Numbered from the stretch's first letter, positions 44,682 to 54,331 are shown. The stretch is 64,000 bases of DNA from Xiamenia xianingshaonis (GCF_017945865.1 NZ_CP072829.1:2170001-2234000), one strand, 5' to 3'. Notes: generated from the sequence alone by a model not told the origin. Translations and numbers: made by a program.

Positions 44682-45800
44682 CTACTTTCGCGCGTGGGCG
44701 CCGCGCTCGGCCTTCGAGCGGCCGCCAGATGCCGAAGAACGCGTATGATCAGGTGAAACGACAGGCTTCACCGACTGGGACGGCCGTTCGGCCGCCTCGG
44801 GCCCAACCGCTTGAAGCCGGCCCGTCCCCTGCACGTCTGCCGCAGCGGCGCCGGTCTGCACGCGCGGCATCGAGCCCGTCTTCGACGCGGCTCGGGGGAT
44901 GGACGTCTGCCGCTCGGCCGCCTTCCCGCGCGACAACAGCCACTGCAACCCCTGCAACGCTGCCACGATCACGGCTCCCAGCAGGAAAAACAGCAGCGAA
45001 AACGTTTCTGGCGCCAACGGCGGCTGCGGCACGTCGAGCGTCAGCGGCCCTTTCGCAATAGCGTACAGCGACCCGATCATCATGCCGATGATGAGGTAGA
45101 TGGTCTGCCCGCGGAAATGCTCAAGGCAAAACCGCACAAGCCGAACGACCAGCGCAATGCCGCACGCCACGCCCGCAATGAACACGAGCACGACGGGAAG
45201 ATACGTGAAATCGAGGCCTATCAGCCCGCGAACCGCCCCCAGTATGGGCAGGTAAAGCCCAAAAATGAGCAGCAGCGTGGAACCGGAGATACCCGGCAGC
45301 ACCATCGCCGAGATGGCCACCATGGCCGCAACGAACACGTATGCGGCAGCCAACGGCGTCAGCGCGGCGACGTCGATGCCCAAGCCGTCGCCCGACAGCG
45401 GATTGACCAGCGTCACGCCGACGACGATGGCCGCGCCCGCAAGCACGAAAAACGCGAACGGCCACTTTTGCCGCAGCCCCGCGCGCTCTTGGAAGGCGAC
45501 AATAGGAATCGCGCAGATAATGAAGCCCATGAACAGCGAGCTGACCTCGTAGATGTGCTCCTCGAACAGGCTGGTGAGCACCAGCACCGCCAGCACGAAG
45601 CCGAACACCCAGCCGATTCCCAGCTTGATCAGCCACAAAACGGCGGCCTTGCGCGCGTCGCGGCCGCCGTGGACGACGTCGTCGAGCGACGAAATGAACC
45701 GGTCATAGAAACCGAGCAGAAACGCGATGGTACCGCCCGACACGCCGGGAACGCTGTCGGCAAGGGCCATGCAAAAGCCACGAATGAATTGTACCAGCAT
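44682..45800 (-). CDS. popT: DUF368/PopT-family undecaprenyl-phosphate translocase
   Basis: About 372 residues, from ATG 45800. The reading to 45962 includes sequence without a ribosome site. It has the family start FIRGFCMALADSVPGVSGGTIAFLLGFYDRF, then eight or so membrane helices, and a second glycine-rich motif (MVLPGISGSTLLLIFGLYLPIL). DUF368 proteins (PopT) return undecaprenyl phosphate to the inner leaflet. A hydrophilic C-terminal tail of about 95 residues (Arg/Ser/Ala-rich) is an extension. The pair with a GH25 muramidase fits envelope work. Confidence 0.88.
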   Translation of the reverse strand: MLVQFIRGFCMALADSVPGVSGGTIAFLLGFYDRFISSLDDVVHGGRDARKAAVLWLIKLGIGWVFGFVLAVLVLTSLFEEHIYEVSSLFMGFIICAIPIVAFQERAGLRQKWPFAFFVLAGAAIVVGVTLVNPLSGDGLGIDVAALTPLAAAYVFVAAMVAISAMVLPGISGSTLLLIFGLYLPILGAVRGLIGLDFTYLPVVLVFIAGVACGIALVVRLVRFCLEHFRGQTIYLIIGMMIGSLYAIAKGPLTLDVPQPPLAPETFSLLFFLLGAVIVAALQGLQWLLSRGKAAERQTSIPRAASKTGSMPRVQTGAAAADVQGTGRLQAVGPEAAERPSQSVKPVVSPDHTRSSASGGRSKAERGAHARK

Positions 45801-45986
45801 AGGGAAGGACCTTCTCTGTGCAAAACCGACCACTGTAATGGGCCTATGATACCAGCGGTTTCGCGTCTTCGGGAAACCCTCACCGAATGGAAACAGCGCC
45901 GACATGTGTTCGTAGCCGGGAAGAAGCGCGACGGGGCGAAAAGGCAACCGGCGGCCCTGCATTCAAAGGGCTTGCACGGGCTGGGA

Positions 45987-46102
45987 GTATAAATAACGGT
46001 CCGCTGAGACGTTCGTTATTTATACGATTCGCCAAAAAGTATAAATAACGGAACAAGATCCAGGCCGTTATTTATACGATTCTGGAAATCGTATAAATAA
46101 CG
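45987..46102. repeat. five alternating 12-bp repeats with 52-bp period
   Basis: GTATAAATAACG occurs at 45987, 46039 and 46091 and its inverse CGTTATTTATAC at 46014 and 46066. Gaps alternate 27 and 25 bases between starts, so the inverted pair repeats each 52 bases. The last two copies extend to arms of about 16 bases with ATCG next to the repeat. It lies upstream of popT and inside a 1-kb gene-free stretch. It may be a cooperative operator array or a mobile-repeat relic. Confidence 0.8.
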
Positions 46103-46249
46103 AGTGGCTGCCAGACGAGTCCGGCGAAGAGGCATGGCTGGCCCTGCCAGCGCCGCACCTGTGCAGCAAGACGGCTTTCGCCGGCGCTGGCTGGGTTGGC
46201 CTGTTGTTGGGCTTTGTTGGCGGTGTTTGGCTGGTAGGTTGGTTTTGCA

Positions 46250-46495
46250 ATGTGAAGAAAATGTGTAGTGGCGCTTTTTTGGCCGCATTTTACTGGTTTG
46301 CGCATCATTTTACGGGTGTTTTTGCTTTTGAGGGGGTATAAACGCCGCATATATACCGTAGTTTGGACTTCTTTATCCCCGAAAAAGGCCGAAAATGGGG
46401 CCTTTGGCGGCGTTTAGCGGGCACTTCGGACTTGATATGATGCGCAAGGGGTGGTTTTAGCCCGCAATAATCTCCAGTACACATTTTCTTCACAT
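46250..46495. repeat. 246-bp element with four nested inverted repeats
   Basis: Outer arms 46250-46271 and 46474-46495 match in 21 of 22 positions (GTGAAGAAAATGTG core). Inside them, TTGCGCATCAT (46298) pairs with ATGATGCGCAA (46437), TAAACGCCGC (46339) with GCGGCGTTTA (46407), and AAAGGCC (46384) with GGCCTTT (46399). No ORF is supported inside. It may be a miniature transposable element or a structured RNA. The rest of 46103-46249 and 46582-46843 holds no convincing gene. Confidence 0.7.
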
Positions 46496-46554
46496 GAAGG
46501 CTGGCTCTCCCACGGCTCTTGTCGCCTCGCCCGGAAGTTCTTGCCCGCACCCGC

Positions 46555-46581
46555 AAAAAGCCCCCGCCGAAGCAGGGGCTT
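46555..46581 (-). terminator. rho-independent terminator, probably of groEL
   Basis: Read on the minus strand, AAGCCCC pairs with GGGGCTT-type sequence and is followed by five T. It is about 260 bases after the groEL stop, with no gene between. Confidence 0.65.
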
Positions 46582-46843
46582 GAGCAGTTGCTGCAAAAAA
46601 CCAGGTGCGGCAGAACTTCGAAAGCTGGGCCGACCTCGCGCCTGGCCAGCCCTTTTGCTAGGCCAGGACGCAAGCAGCGCCGGGAGTGCCGCCATCCTGC
46701 AGGCTGAGCCGACCGGAACTGCTGCCGGAACCGCAAGCTAGCCAGCCAGTGCTGCAGGCACCTCCGGGATGCTTGCACCCTAGGATACAAGCCCCGTTGG
46801 GGGCATGGGCATTCCCGGGGCGCTTGCCCCCGACCCGAGGCGA

Positions 46844-48454
46844 CTAGTCTTCCTCGGCGTCCGAGTTCTTCTTCGGCGCGTCGTAGACGGCGGCGTCGGT
46901 GATCAGCACCAGCCCGGCGACCGATGCAGCCATTTCCAGCGCCGTCTTCGTCACGAACGTCGGGTCGGAGATGCCGCGCGGAATCATCGGGCCGTACGTG
47001 CCATCGGCGCAGTTCAGGCCTTCGCCGTAGGGCAGTTCGCGGGTTTTCTCCACCACCACGGACGGCTCGAAGCCGGAGTTCTCGGCCAGCGTGCGCACCG
47101 GAACTTCCAGCGCCTGGCGCACCACGTCCACGCCGCGCGCCTCGTCTTCGGGCAGGTCGACCAGCGCATCGAGCGCCGGCACGGAGTTCAGGAAGGCCAC
47201 GCCGCCGCCGGGAACCAGCCCGTGCTTGGCGGCCGAGCGCGTCGCCAGCAGCGCGTCCTGGATGCGGATGCGCATCTCTTCCATCTCCGACTCCGTGGGA
47301 GCACCCACCCGCATAACCGCGATGCCGCCGGTCAGCTTCGACAGGCGCTCGCGCAAAACGTCCTGGTCATAGCCGGAGTTCTTGTCGTCGATCTGGGCGC
47401 GGATCTGGGCGCAGCGGGCCTCGATCGCCTCGGGCTTGCCCTTGCCGCCGATGATGACGCAGCGGTCCTTCGTGATCATGACCGTGTCGGCGCGGCCGAG
47501 CAGATCCTTCCGCGCGTCCTTCAGCGACAGGCCTTTGTCCGGCGTGAAGTACGTGCCGCCGGTCAGGATGGCGACGTCTTCGGTCTCGGTCTTGCGGCGG
47601 TCGCCGTCCATCAACCCCGGCGCCTGCACGCCGACGGTCTTCAGCGTGCCTTTGCGGCGGTTCAGCATGAGGTTCTTGAACGACTCGCCGCGAATGTCGT
47701 CGGCCAAAACGAGCAGCGGATGCCCTGACTTCATGACCTCTTCCAGCATGGGAATCACGTCGCTGAAGTTGTCGGCCAAACGCTGGTCGGTGATGAGAAT
47801 GTAGGGTTCGTGCAGCTCGGCGGTCATGCGGCCGAAATCGTCGGCCATGTCCGGTGCCATCAGGCCGTGTTCGAACATGAGGCCCTTCTGGATGTCGATC
47901 TCGATGCCCATCGTGTTGGACTTCTCGACCGAAATGATGCCGTCCTTGCCGATTTCGGCCAGCGCCTCGGCGATCTTCGCGCCGATCTCGGGGTCGCCGG
48001 ACGAGACGGTGGCCACTTCCGCCATCTGCTCGGCCGTCGACACCTCGGTCGCGTGCGCCTCCACGTCGGCCACGACCGCCGCGACCGCCTTGTTGATGCC
48101 GCGACGCAGCGCCAGCGGATCGGTGCCGGCCAGCACAAGGCGCATGCCTTCCTGGATCATCGCGTCGGCCAGGATGGTGGCCGTCGTCGTGCCGTCACCT
48201 GCGTCGATGTTCGTTCCCATGGCCGCCTCGCGCACGACCTTCATGCCGATGTTGCCCACCGGATTCTCCAGGTCGACGTTGGCCGCCACCATGGCGCCGT
48301 CGTTGGAGAGGTTCGGGCGCTTCTGGTCCTTCTTCTGCAGCGCGACGTAGCGGCCCTTCGGCCCCAGCGTGACGCGAACGGCCTCGGCAAGCTCGTGGAC
48401 GCCGGCCGCCATCTGGGAGCGGGCGTCATTTTCAAAGGCGATTTCTTTAGCCAT
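46844..48454 (-). CDS. groEL: chaperonin GroEL (Hsp60)
   Basis: About 536 residues, from MAKEIAFEND. The apical and equatorial signatures are intact (LGPKGR, GDGTTTATILA, GGGVAFL). The C-terminal GGM repeat tail is missing; the protein ends in an acidic DAEED. It folds proteins in the cytoplasm with GroES. No groES gene is adjacent, so this is the single-gene arrangement of actinobacteria. A CIRCE operator precedes it, so HrcA control is expected. A reading from 48469 would add five residues. Confidence 0.97.
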   Translation of the reverse strand: MAKEIAFENDARSQMAAGVHELAEAVRVTLGPKGRYVALQKKDQKRPNLSNDGAMVAANVDLENPVGNIGMKVVREAAMGTNIDAGDGTTTATILADAMIQEGMRLVLAGTDPLALRRGINKAVAAVVADVEAHATEVSTAEQMAEVATVSSGDPEIGAKIAEALAEIGKDGIISVEKSNTMGIEIDIQKGLMFEHGLMAPDMADDFGRMTAELHEPYILITDQRLADNFSDVIPMLEEVMKSGHPLLVLADDIRGESFKNLMLNRRKGTLKTVGVQAPGLMDGDRRKTETEDVAILTGGTYFTPDKGLSLKDARKDLLGRADTVMITKDRCVIIGGKGKPEAIEARCAQIRAQIDDKNSGYDQDVLRERLSKLTGGIAVMRVGAPTESEMEEMRIRIQDALLATRSAAKHGLVPGGGVAFLNSVPALDALVDLPEDEARGVDVVRQALEVPVRTLAENSGFEPSVVVEKTRELPYGEGLNCADGTYGPMIPRGISDPTFVTKTALEMAASVAGLVLITDAAVYDAPKKNSDAEED

Positions 48455-48485
48455 GGTGTGTCCTTTCAAGACGTGCGGGCCTAGG

Positions 48486-48512
48486 TTAGCACTCTTTGCC
48501 TTCGAGTGCTAG
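48486..48512. promoter_or_regulatory. CIRCE operator (HrcA site)
   Basis: TTAGCACTC, nine bases, GAGTGCTAG: the CIRCE inverted repeat, one base off the perfect TTAGCACTC-N9-GAGTGCTAA. It lies 32 bases before the groEL start and marks HrcA repression. Confidence 0.92.
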
Positions 48513-48618
48513 ATCATGCGTAAAGCGAACACACGCAGGCCCGTCGGTTGCCGAACCGTGAACAACGGCGAGGGGAATCTGCGCTGATCGCGGTGGGCTA
48601 GCGGTTCTGTTTATGTAT

Positions 48619-50241
48619 TTAAGCCTCTTCAAGACGGCCGATGCGGCTGGCCAGGTCGGTGCCGCGCTCGAAGAACAGCAGCGCCTGGTTGTGCGCGAAG
48701 TAGGCGTCGCAGCCATGGTCGTTGATGAAAGCCATCGTGTAGGCGTTCACGGACAGGTCGGTCACCAGCAGCAGCATTTCCTGCCCGTCGCCAAACGCCC
48801 GCTCGGTGAAGGCAAAGGCGCTGTCCAGGGCAAGGCCGGCGGCGGCAACGCGGCGGTCGAGCTCGTCCAAGCGGTCCGAGAAGAGGGCTTTGAGCTGGTC
48901 GTATTCGATGCCGGTTCCCTCATCCAGGCGAGCGGCGGCGTCGAAGAAGGCGATGGCGCGCTCGAGCACGTAGACGCCCTCGTCGGACAGCAGGCCCGCG
49001 CCGCGCTCGCACGCCAGCTTGCGCTGGGCGGCTGCCAGCTTCTCACGCACGGCCAGCGAAAGCGCGGCTGCCGCGACGGATGATCCGGCGGCGTTTGTTC
49101 CGTTTTCAGAACCTAGTTCTGAATTAGCCCCCGCACCAACTCCCGCCCCAGCCTGCTCGCCGGTCCGCAGCCCGGCCCCGGCCGCCGACCCTTCCGCAGC
49201 CTGCTGCCCATCGCGCAGTTCCACCAGATCAGCATAGACCCGAGCCGTCGCCCGATCCTCCCACACGGCATCGCGCACCACGCCGCTCACCGCGTCGAGC
49301 ACCAGCCCCATGAGCGATACGCGCTCGTCAAACCCGGCTTCCTGCGCCCGCTCTACCACCTCGTCGGAAATCTCGCCTGCGACGATCCGGTCGATCTGAT
49401 AGTCGCCGCGATACTTCGTGAACAGGTCGAAGTACACTGAAAAATGCTTCGCAATTTCCTCGTGCTGCACGTATTGGCTGATCAGAAGCTCGTCGACCGG
49501 CAACTCGTTCGCCTCGTACAGCTTGATGATCGCCGACAGGTCGTCCCAGCCGCGAGCCGTCACGAACGACGTGCCGTCCACGGTCGTCTCCACGCGGTAG
49601 AAATGCCCGCGTTCCAGGTCAAGATAGGTCAGCACCGCCGGATGCACGCCCGCCGCCAGCGCATAGGTGCGCCAGGCCTCGAAGTCCGGCTCCACCTCGA
49701 TGCGCTTCAGGCGGTCCCACGTGGCGATGTCGAAGTCGTGCGCCGTGCGGTTGTACTCGGGCGGGTTGCCGGCCGTCACGACGATCCACCCGTCAGGCAC
49801 CTTGTGGCGCCCAAACGTCTTGAACTGCAGAAACTGCAGCATGGCCGGGTTCAACGTCTCGGACACGCAGTTGATCTCGTCCAAAAACAGGATGCCTTCG
49901 CGCCGCCCCGTCGCCTCCATGGCGTCGTACACGGCCCCGATGATCTCGCTCATCGTGTATTCGGACACGTCGTATTCCACGCCGCCGTACGTCTTTTGCG
50001 TGATGAACGGCAGGCCGAGCGCGCTTTGCCGCGTGTGGTGCGTCATCGAATACGACACGAAGCCCACTTCCAGCTCTTGGGCGATCTGCTCCATAATGGC
50101 CGTCTTGCCGATGCCGGGCGCTCCCAGCAAGAAGACGGGGCGTTGGCGCGAGGTCGGCAGCACGTACGACCCGAATTCGTCCTTCGCGAAATAGGCGACC
50201 ATCGCGCGCCTGATCTGCTCTTTTGCCTGCTGAATGTTCAT
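48619..50241 (-). CDS. MoxR-family AAA+ ATPase
   Basis: About 540 residues. The start at 50241 has GGAG six bases upstream; the reading to 50730 is a shadow. Walker A is GAPGIGKT (about 36-43) and Walker B is GILFLDEIN. The MoxR core takes the first 300 residues. A long C-terminal helical half (about 300-540) with an Ala/Gly-rich linker is not found in all MoxR proteins. It precedes by gene order a VWA-type protein, the usual partner, and probably acts as the remodelling chaperone for it. Confidence 0.85.
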   Translation of the reverse strand: MNIQQAKEQIRRAMVAYFAKDEFGSYVLPTSRQRPVFLLGAPGIGKTAIMEQIAQELEVGFVSYSMTHHTRQSALGLPFITQKTYGGVEYDVSEYTMSEIIGAVYDAMEATGRREGILFLDEINCVSETLNPAMLQFLQFKTFGRHKVPDGWIVVTAGNPPEYNRTAHDFDIATWDRLKRIEVEPDFEAWRTYALAAGVHPAVLTYLDLERGHFYRVETTVDGTSFVTARGWDDLSAIIKLYEANELPVDELLISQYVQHEEIAKHFSVYFDLFTKYRGDYQIDRIVAGEISDEVVERAQEAGFDERVSLMGLVLDAVSGVVRDAVWEDRATARVYADLVELRDGQQAAEGSAAGAGLRTGEQAGAGVGAGANSELGSENGTNAAGSSVAAAALSLAVREKLAAAQRKLACERGAGLLSDEGVYVLERAIAFFDAAARLDEGTGIEYDQLKALFSDRLDELDRRVAAAGLALDSAFAFTERAFGDGQEMLLLVTDLSVNAYTMAFINDHGCDAYFAHNQALLFFERGTDLASRIGRLEEA

Positions 50242-50411
50242 GGAAGCTCCTTTTCGTTCCCCGCTTGCCGTTTGCGGGGCCGTTGTTGTTTGCTGGGGCC
50301 GCCCGCTGCGGGCAGCCGGGCGAGAATTCGCCGTCGCGGGCGGTCGTTGCGGCCGGCCGGTTGCGCTCGCGGCGGGACCGCCCGATCGCAGCGCCGGCGG
50401 GCGCGGCGGCG

Positions 50412-51956
50412 TTATTCTTGCAGCACGATCGTTTCTTCCAACACCACTTTCATGGCCCACGGCGGCACCTGCACGTCGTCGTAGTCGTCGACGAACACGA
50501 ACGCCGTCTCGAAGGCGGGCTTGCGCGACGGGAAGGTGCCGTGGCCGTCGGTAAAGTAGACCAGCCCGCCCAAATTCGTCAGCTCGCCGCGCTCGACCAA
50601 GTCGTTGACCAGCGCAAACACAGGACGGAAATCGGTGCCGCCCAATCCTTCGATCGTCAGGTCGCGCAGATAGTCCTCCAAGTCGCGAGCGCTTTTTATG
50701 GTCGCCACGTCGGTGACGGCCGCATCGCACTGCACGATGAGCACGTTCATGTCCGCAAAAAACGACGTCTCGTCGGCCAAGATGCTGTACGTGCGCTCGA
50801 TGAACTTCCGCACCAGGCCGTCTTTGGTGGACGCAGAGGTGTCGATAGCGATCACGAAGTCGCGGATGCGCTTTTCCTCGGCGAACTCAAGCGGCTCGAT
50901 CAGCGGCAGGTTGCCGTATTTTCGCAGGCCGAACGTGTAGAAAACATAATCAAATTCGTCATCATTAATGCGCATCGTTTCGCCTTGGTGCGCGAACTTG
51001 CGCAGAAAGTCTCGATAGTCCTGCCGTTTGCGCGTGACTTCGCGCAGGTTCATCGACAGGCTCGACCCCTCGGCGCCCCACAGCTTGCGGTATGAATCCA
51101 GCTGCACGCCCATTTCGTACGCGACGTTTTTCCACTGGTCGCGGGCGCGGTCAAGCGTGACGGAATCGGCGAAGCGGCCCATGTTCGCAGCGTGCGCTTC
51201 TTCGGGCGCGTCCTTTTTGAAGACGTCGTCCGAGCTCATGGCCTGGTGGGACTTCCGCTGCCGCTTGGCCGTGCGCGCTTCTTCGGGAAACGGCATGTCG
51301 ATGCCGTCGTCGCTCGGAGCGGTCGGCGCGGGGCCGGCGTTGTCGTCGCGCTCGGCGGCGCGAGGATCTTCGGACGCGTCGCCCTGCCTGTCGCCGCCCT
51401 TGGCCTCCGCGACCGAAACCGCATGCCACACGGCATGGTCGTCGACGCAGAACAGCTCGCGAAGCTGCGCGACGTCATCGTCGGCCAGGCGGCCCTCTTC
51501 GCGGGCTTCGCGCAGGTAGCGATAGACCGTCTCGGCGCTGACCAGGGGAAGCGCTGCTTTCACGGGCGCGAGTGCGGCGTCGCGGGCCGCTCGGTTCGCC
51601 GGAGCGGCGAACGGCAAGGCCAGCTCGTCGATGGTCGCCTCCACGGCGATGTCGCACGCGGCGTCCCACAGCGCAGGATCGGTCGACGGGTCGCAAAACG
51701 GATGCAGGAAGACGTTGTGCAGCACCACATGCAGGTACGCACGCGTAAGAAACGCCTGGTCGTTCCGATACTGCGCAAGAACCCACGCCGGATCGAACCG
51801 GATGTGGGAGCCGTCGGTGGCAAGCGTGGCGCCGGAAATCGGCAGCAGGCGCAGCTTCGCGAAGGCGGCCCCCATGAAGCGAAGGTGCGCAAGCAGCGTC
51901 GAACGGCTGAGTTCCCATGCCTCCAATGCGAGCGATGTGGCGTTGTCCGTGGTCAT
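50412..51956 (-). CDS. VWA-like protein with DUF2201-type N-domain
   Basis: About 514 residues, with GGAG before the ATG. The N-terminal half resembles the DUF2201 metallopeptidase-like domain, but the zinc-motif site reads HVVLH (residues 76-80) instead of HExxH, so the Glu is lost. The central part (about 200-250) is acidic linker. The C-terminal half has a VWA fold with the MIDAS motif DTSAS (about 371-375). It sits directly upstream of the MoxR gene in the same operon. MoxR-VWA pairs help assemble or remodel other complexes. Confidence 0.8.
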   Translation of the reverse strand: MTTDNATSLALEAWELSRSTLLAHLRFMGAAFAKLRLLPISGATLATDGSHIRFDPAWVLAQYRNDQAFLTRAYLHVVLHNVFLHPFCDPSTDPALWDAACDIAVEATIDELALPFAAPANRAARDAALAPVKAALPLVSAETVYRYLREAREEGRLADDDVAQLRELFCVDDHAVWHAVSVAEAKGGDRQGDASEDPRAAERDDNAGPAPTAPSDDGIDMPFPEEARTAKRQRKSHQAMSSDDVFKKDAPEEAHAANMGRFADSVTLDRARDQWKNVAYEMGVQLDSYRKLWGAEGSSLSMNLREVTRKRQDYRDFLRKFAHQGETMRINDDEFDYVFYTFGLRKYGNLPLIEPLEFAEEKRIRDFVIAIDTSASTKDGLVRKFIERTYSILADETSFFADMNVLIVQCDAAVTDVATIKSARDLEDYLRDLTIEGLGGTDFRPVFALVNDLVERGELTNLGGLVYFTDGHGTFPSRKPAFETAFVFVDDYDDVQVPPWAMKVVLEETIVLQE

Positions 51957-52222
51957 GGACGCTCCTATCTGAAGCGCGTGCGTAATGCGAAGCATGCGGG
52001 CTGGCCGCGCGGACGGGTCTGGTCGAAGCGGAAGCCCCAGTCGGCCAAGCACGCGCGGCAGGGGCAAAAAGCCGCCGCGCCGTCTGCGCCGACGCGCCCA
52101 AGCCGAAGCGGCGCCACACTGGTTCCGCACTGTTTCTTGCTTCCGTTCGCGGGTCAGTGTAGCATGGCGCAAAGTGCAGGTAAACGGCAAATTTTGGCTT
52201 CCCGTTGATAGGTGGAACAAAA

Positions 52223-54331
52223 ATGTCCGAAACAAAACAGCTGGTATTTCACGACAGTGAAACTGATCTGGATGTTCTCATTGAGCAAGCGCACAAAAAT
52301 CCACACGCGCTGGAAGCCAGCGATGTCACCGTGATCGACGGCGGGCGGGCCATCGCCGGCGAGTCGTGGGGACAGAAGCTGGCGCCGTACCAGTCGTGGA
52401 CGCAGGGCCCGGCGAAGGGGTTTGAAAGCGGCACCGACGGTGATTTGTACCCGGTCGGCGTGCTGGGCATGGGCTTGGACGAAGATCGGTTCAACCAGCT
52501 GCTTGACCAGGCGAAAGGACTGGGCGGAGGCGTGGAATTGTCCGGCGGGGCGGCGGTGCTGGAAAAGCGGGCGCAAGGCCTTGCCGGAGCCGACCTCATC
52601 GGCGTGCGGCGCGACAAGGACGGCTACGTGGTGGCGTCGGTGGACGTGCGCGGCATGGCAGAAGCGCTCGGCGTCACAAAAGACCTGGTCATCGAGCTGC
52701 CGGCCTACATCGACGGGGTGCCGGTCACGCGCATTGCGGCCGAAGCCTTCGCACGGCGGCATGTGCAGGGCATCGGGGTGCGGCTGCTGGTCGTCCCCGA
52801 CACCGTGCGAAACATCGGCGCGAACGCGTTTCTGGCGCTGTCGGTGGGATTCATCCATTTAGGCGCCGGCGTCGAGCACATCGGCGAGCAGCGGTGCGAT
52901 CTGGCCGGCACCTCGCCGCGGCTGGCAGGCCGGGCCTACGGGACGAGCCCGAAAAACCCGCGCTTCTTCGCACAGGACGGCAGCCTGTTCGAACGGGCGG
53001 CGAGCAAGGCCCCGGCCGCGACGGCCGCAGAAGCCGCCGAAAGCGCCCGCGCAGCCAAAAGCCTTGCCTCGGCCGCGGCGGAAGCGCCCGCCGACCTGGT
53101 GTTTCATGCCTGCCCCTACTGCGAGACCGAGGTCGTTCCGCCGTTCGTGCGCAACGTGCGCGCCGCCGCCTTCGCCGAGGGCTGCCAGCCGCCGTCGCTC
53201 GTCCGCTGCGGGGCGGCCCTGCGCCGCGTCGAGGCCAAGACCTGGGACGACGCCGTATGGATCTGCCCGCCGAAAGCGCCGGCATCCGCACTGCTTTCTC
53301 GCCGGGGCGTCCGCCTGGCCAGCGAAAACGCCGTGCAGGTCGACGGCTGCTGGTACGACTTCTCCGAAGACGAAGCCACTCTCGTGGCCGGCCCGCCGAA
53401 GCCCGCATCGGTTTCGGCGTCGTTCGCCCGCCTGGCGGCGGCGCGGGCGGCCGGCGTGCGCGAAGGCGATGCGGCACGGGCAACGCTTTCCCCGAAAGAA
53501 GCTGCCGCCAAGGCCGCCTACGAGTTCGCCGCCGCAGGTCAGGCCGGCGTTCCCGTTGAAGACACGGCCACCTTCGTCGGCGAGGTGCTCTCGCTTCCCG
53601 TCGCCGTCGCCGGCAAGCCGCTCGTGCGCATCGGCCCGCGCGCGCTGCCGTGGGCGCCCGCGACCGTCGTCGTTCCGCCGACCGTTCGCACCATCGAGCG
53701 CGAAAACACCTGCAAATCGACGCTTCACCTGGTGCTTTCCGAGGGGTTGCAAGAGATTGGGCAGCACTGCTTCTGCTCGCGCAAGCTGCAAGAGCCGGTT
53801 CGCGTGCCGCGCACGGTGCGCTGGATCGGGCCGGGCAGCTTCGAATACGCCCAGGTCGTCTTAGGGGACGGGGCGCTTGTGGCGCACGTTTCGTCCAGCC
53901 AGATGGATTCCTGTTTCTGGCCCGAGCCGCACGCCGGCGACGCTGCGGCGCCCTTCGCCGTTTCCGCCCTGTTCAACCTGGCCGCCTACGACGACCAGCT
54001 GCTGCGTCAAAGCCGCCTTCCCGACCCGATGGGCGCCCTGCTGCATCGGCTCGCCTCCGACGTGCCGCTTGACGACGCGATCCGCAAAGCTCTCGTGCGC
54101 CAGCTGCAATCGGACGCGCTGCGCGAAAAAGCGATGGAGGCCGTCGCGCGGGAGGGAAGTCGGCACACCGTAGAACGCCTGCTCAAAGCCGGGTTTATCG
54201 ACGACGCCACCTTCGACCGGCAGATCGAGCTGCTGCGCCGCGCCAACCGCGCCGACTGCGTTGCCTTCCTCATGGAGCAGCGCCACGAACAGCCGAAGCC
54301 AACGTCGTCCCGCGCCCGCTTCGCCCTGTAG
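52223..54331 (+). CDS. BspA-type leucine-rich repeat protein
   Basis: About 702 residues, with GGTGG before the ATG. No signal peptide or membrane segment is visible, so it is probably cytoplasmic. The first 60-225 residues contain LRR_5 (BspA-like) units (ELPAYIDGVPVTRIAAEAF, LLVVPDTVRNIGANAF). A second set (about 455-550) repeats that pattern (VVVPPTVRTIERENT, RVPRTVRWIGPGSF). The tail (about 620-690) is helical and ankyrin-like (RHTVERLLKAGFIDDATF). Divergent from the MoxR-VWA pair. Role not known. Confidence 0.75.
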   Translation: MSETKQLVFHDSETDLDVLIEQAHKNPHALEASDVTVIDGGRAIAGESWGQKLAPYQSWTQGPAKGFESGTDGDLYPVGVLGMGLDEDRFNQLLDQAKGLGGGVELSGGAAVLEKRAQGLAGADLIGVRRDKDGYVVASVDVRGMAEALGVTKDLVIELPAYIDGVPVTRIAAEAFARRHVQGIGVRLLVVPDTVRNIGANAFLALSVGFIHLGAGVEHIGEQRCDLAGTSPRLAGRAYGTSPKNPRFFAQDGSLFERAASKAPAATAAEAAESARAAKSLASAAAEAPADLVFHACPYCETEVVPPFVRNVRAAAFAEGCQPPSLVRCGAALRRVEAKTWDDAVWICPPKAPASALLSRRGVRLASENAVQVDGCWYDFSEDEATLVAGPPKPASVSASFARLAAARAAGVREGDAARATLSPKEAAAKAAYEFAAAGQAGVPVEDTATFVGEVLSLPVAVAGKPLVRIGPRALPWAPATVVVPPTVRTIERENTCKSTLHLVLSEGLQEIGQHCFCSRKLQEPVRVPRTVRWIGPGSFEYAQVVLGDGALVAHVSSSQMDSCFWPEPHAGDAAAPFAVSALFNLAAYDDQLLRQSRLPDPMGALLHRLASDVPLDDAIRKALVRQLQSDALREKAMEAVAREGSRHTVERLLKAGFIDDATFDRQIELLRRANRADCVAFLMEQRHEQPKPTSSRARFAL

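Noticed and set aside
45987-46102. CRISPR array
   Set aside because: The 12-bp repeats alternate in orientation with 13-15 base gaps; CRISPR repeats are longer, same-strand and have longer spacers.
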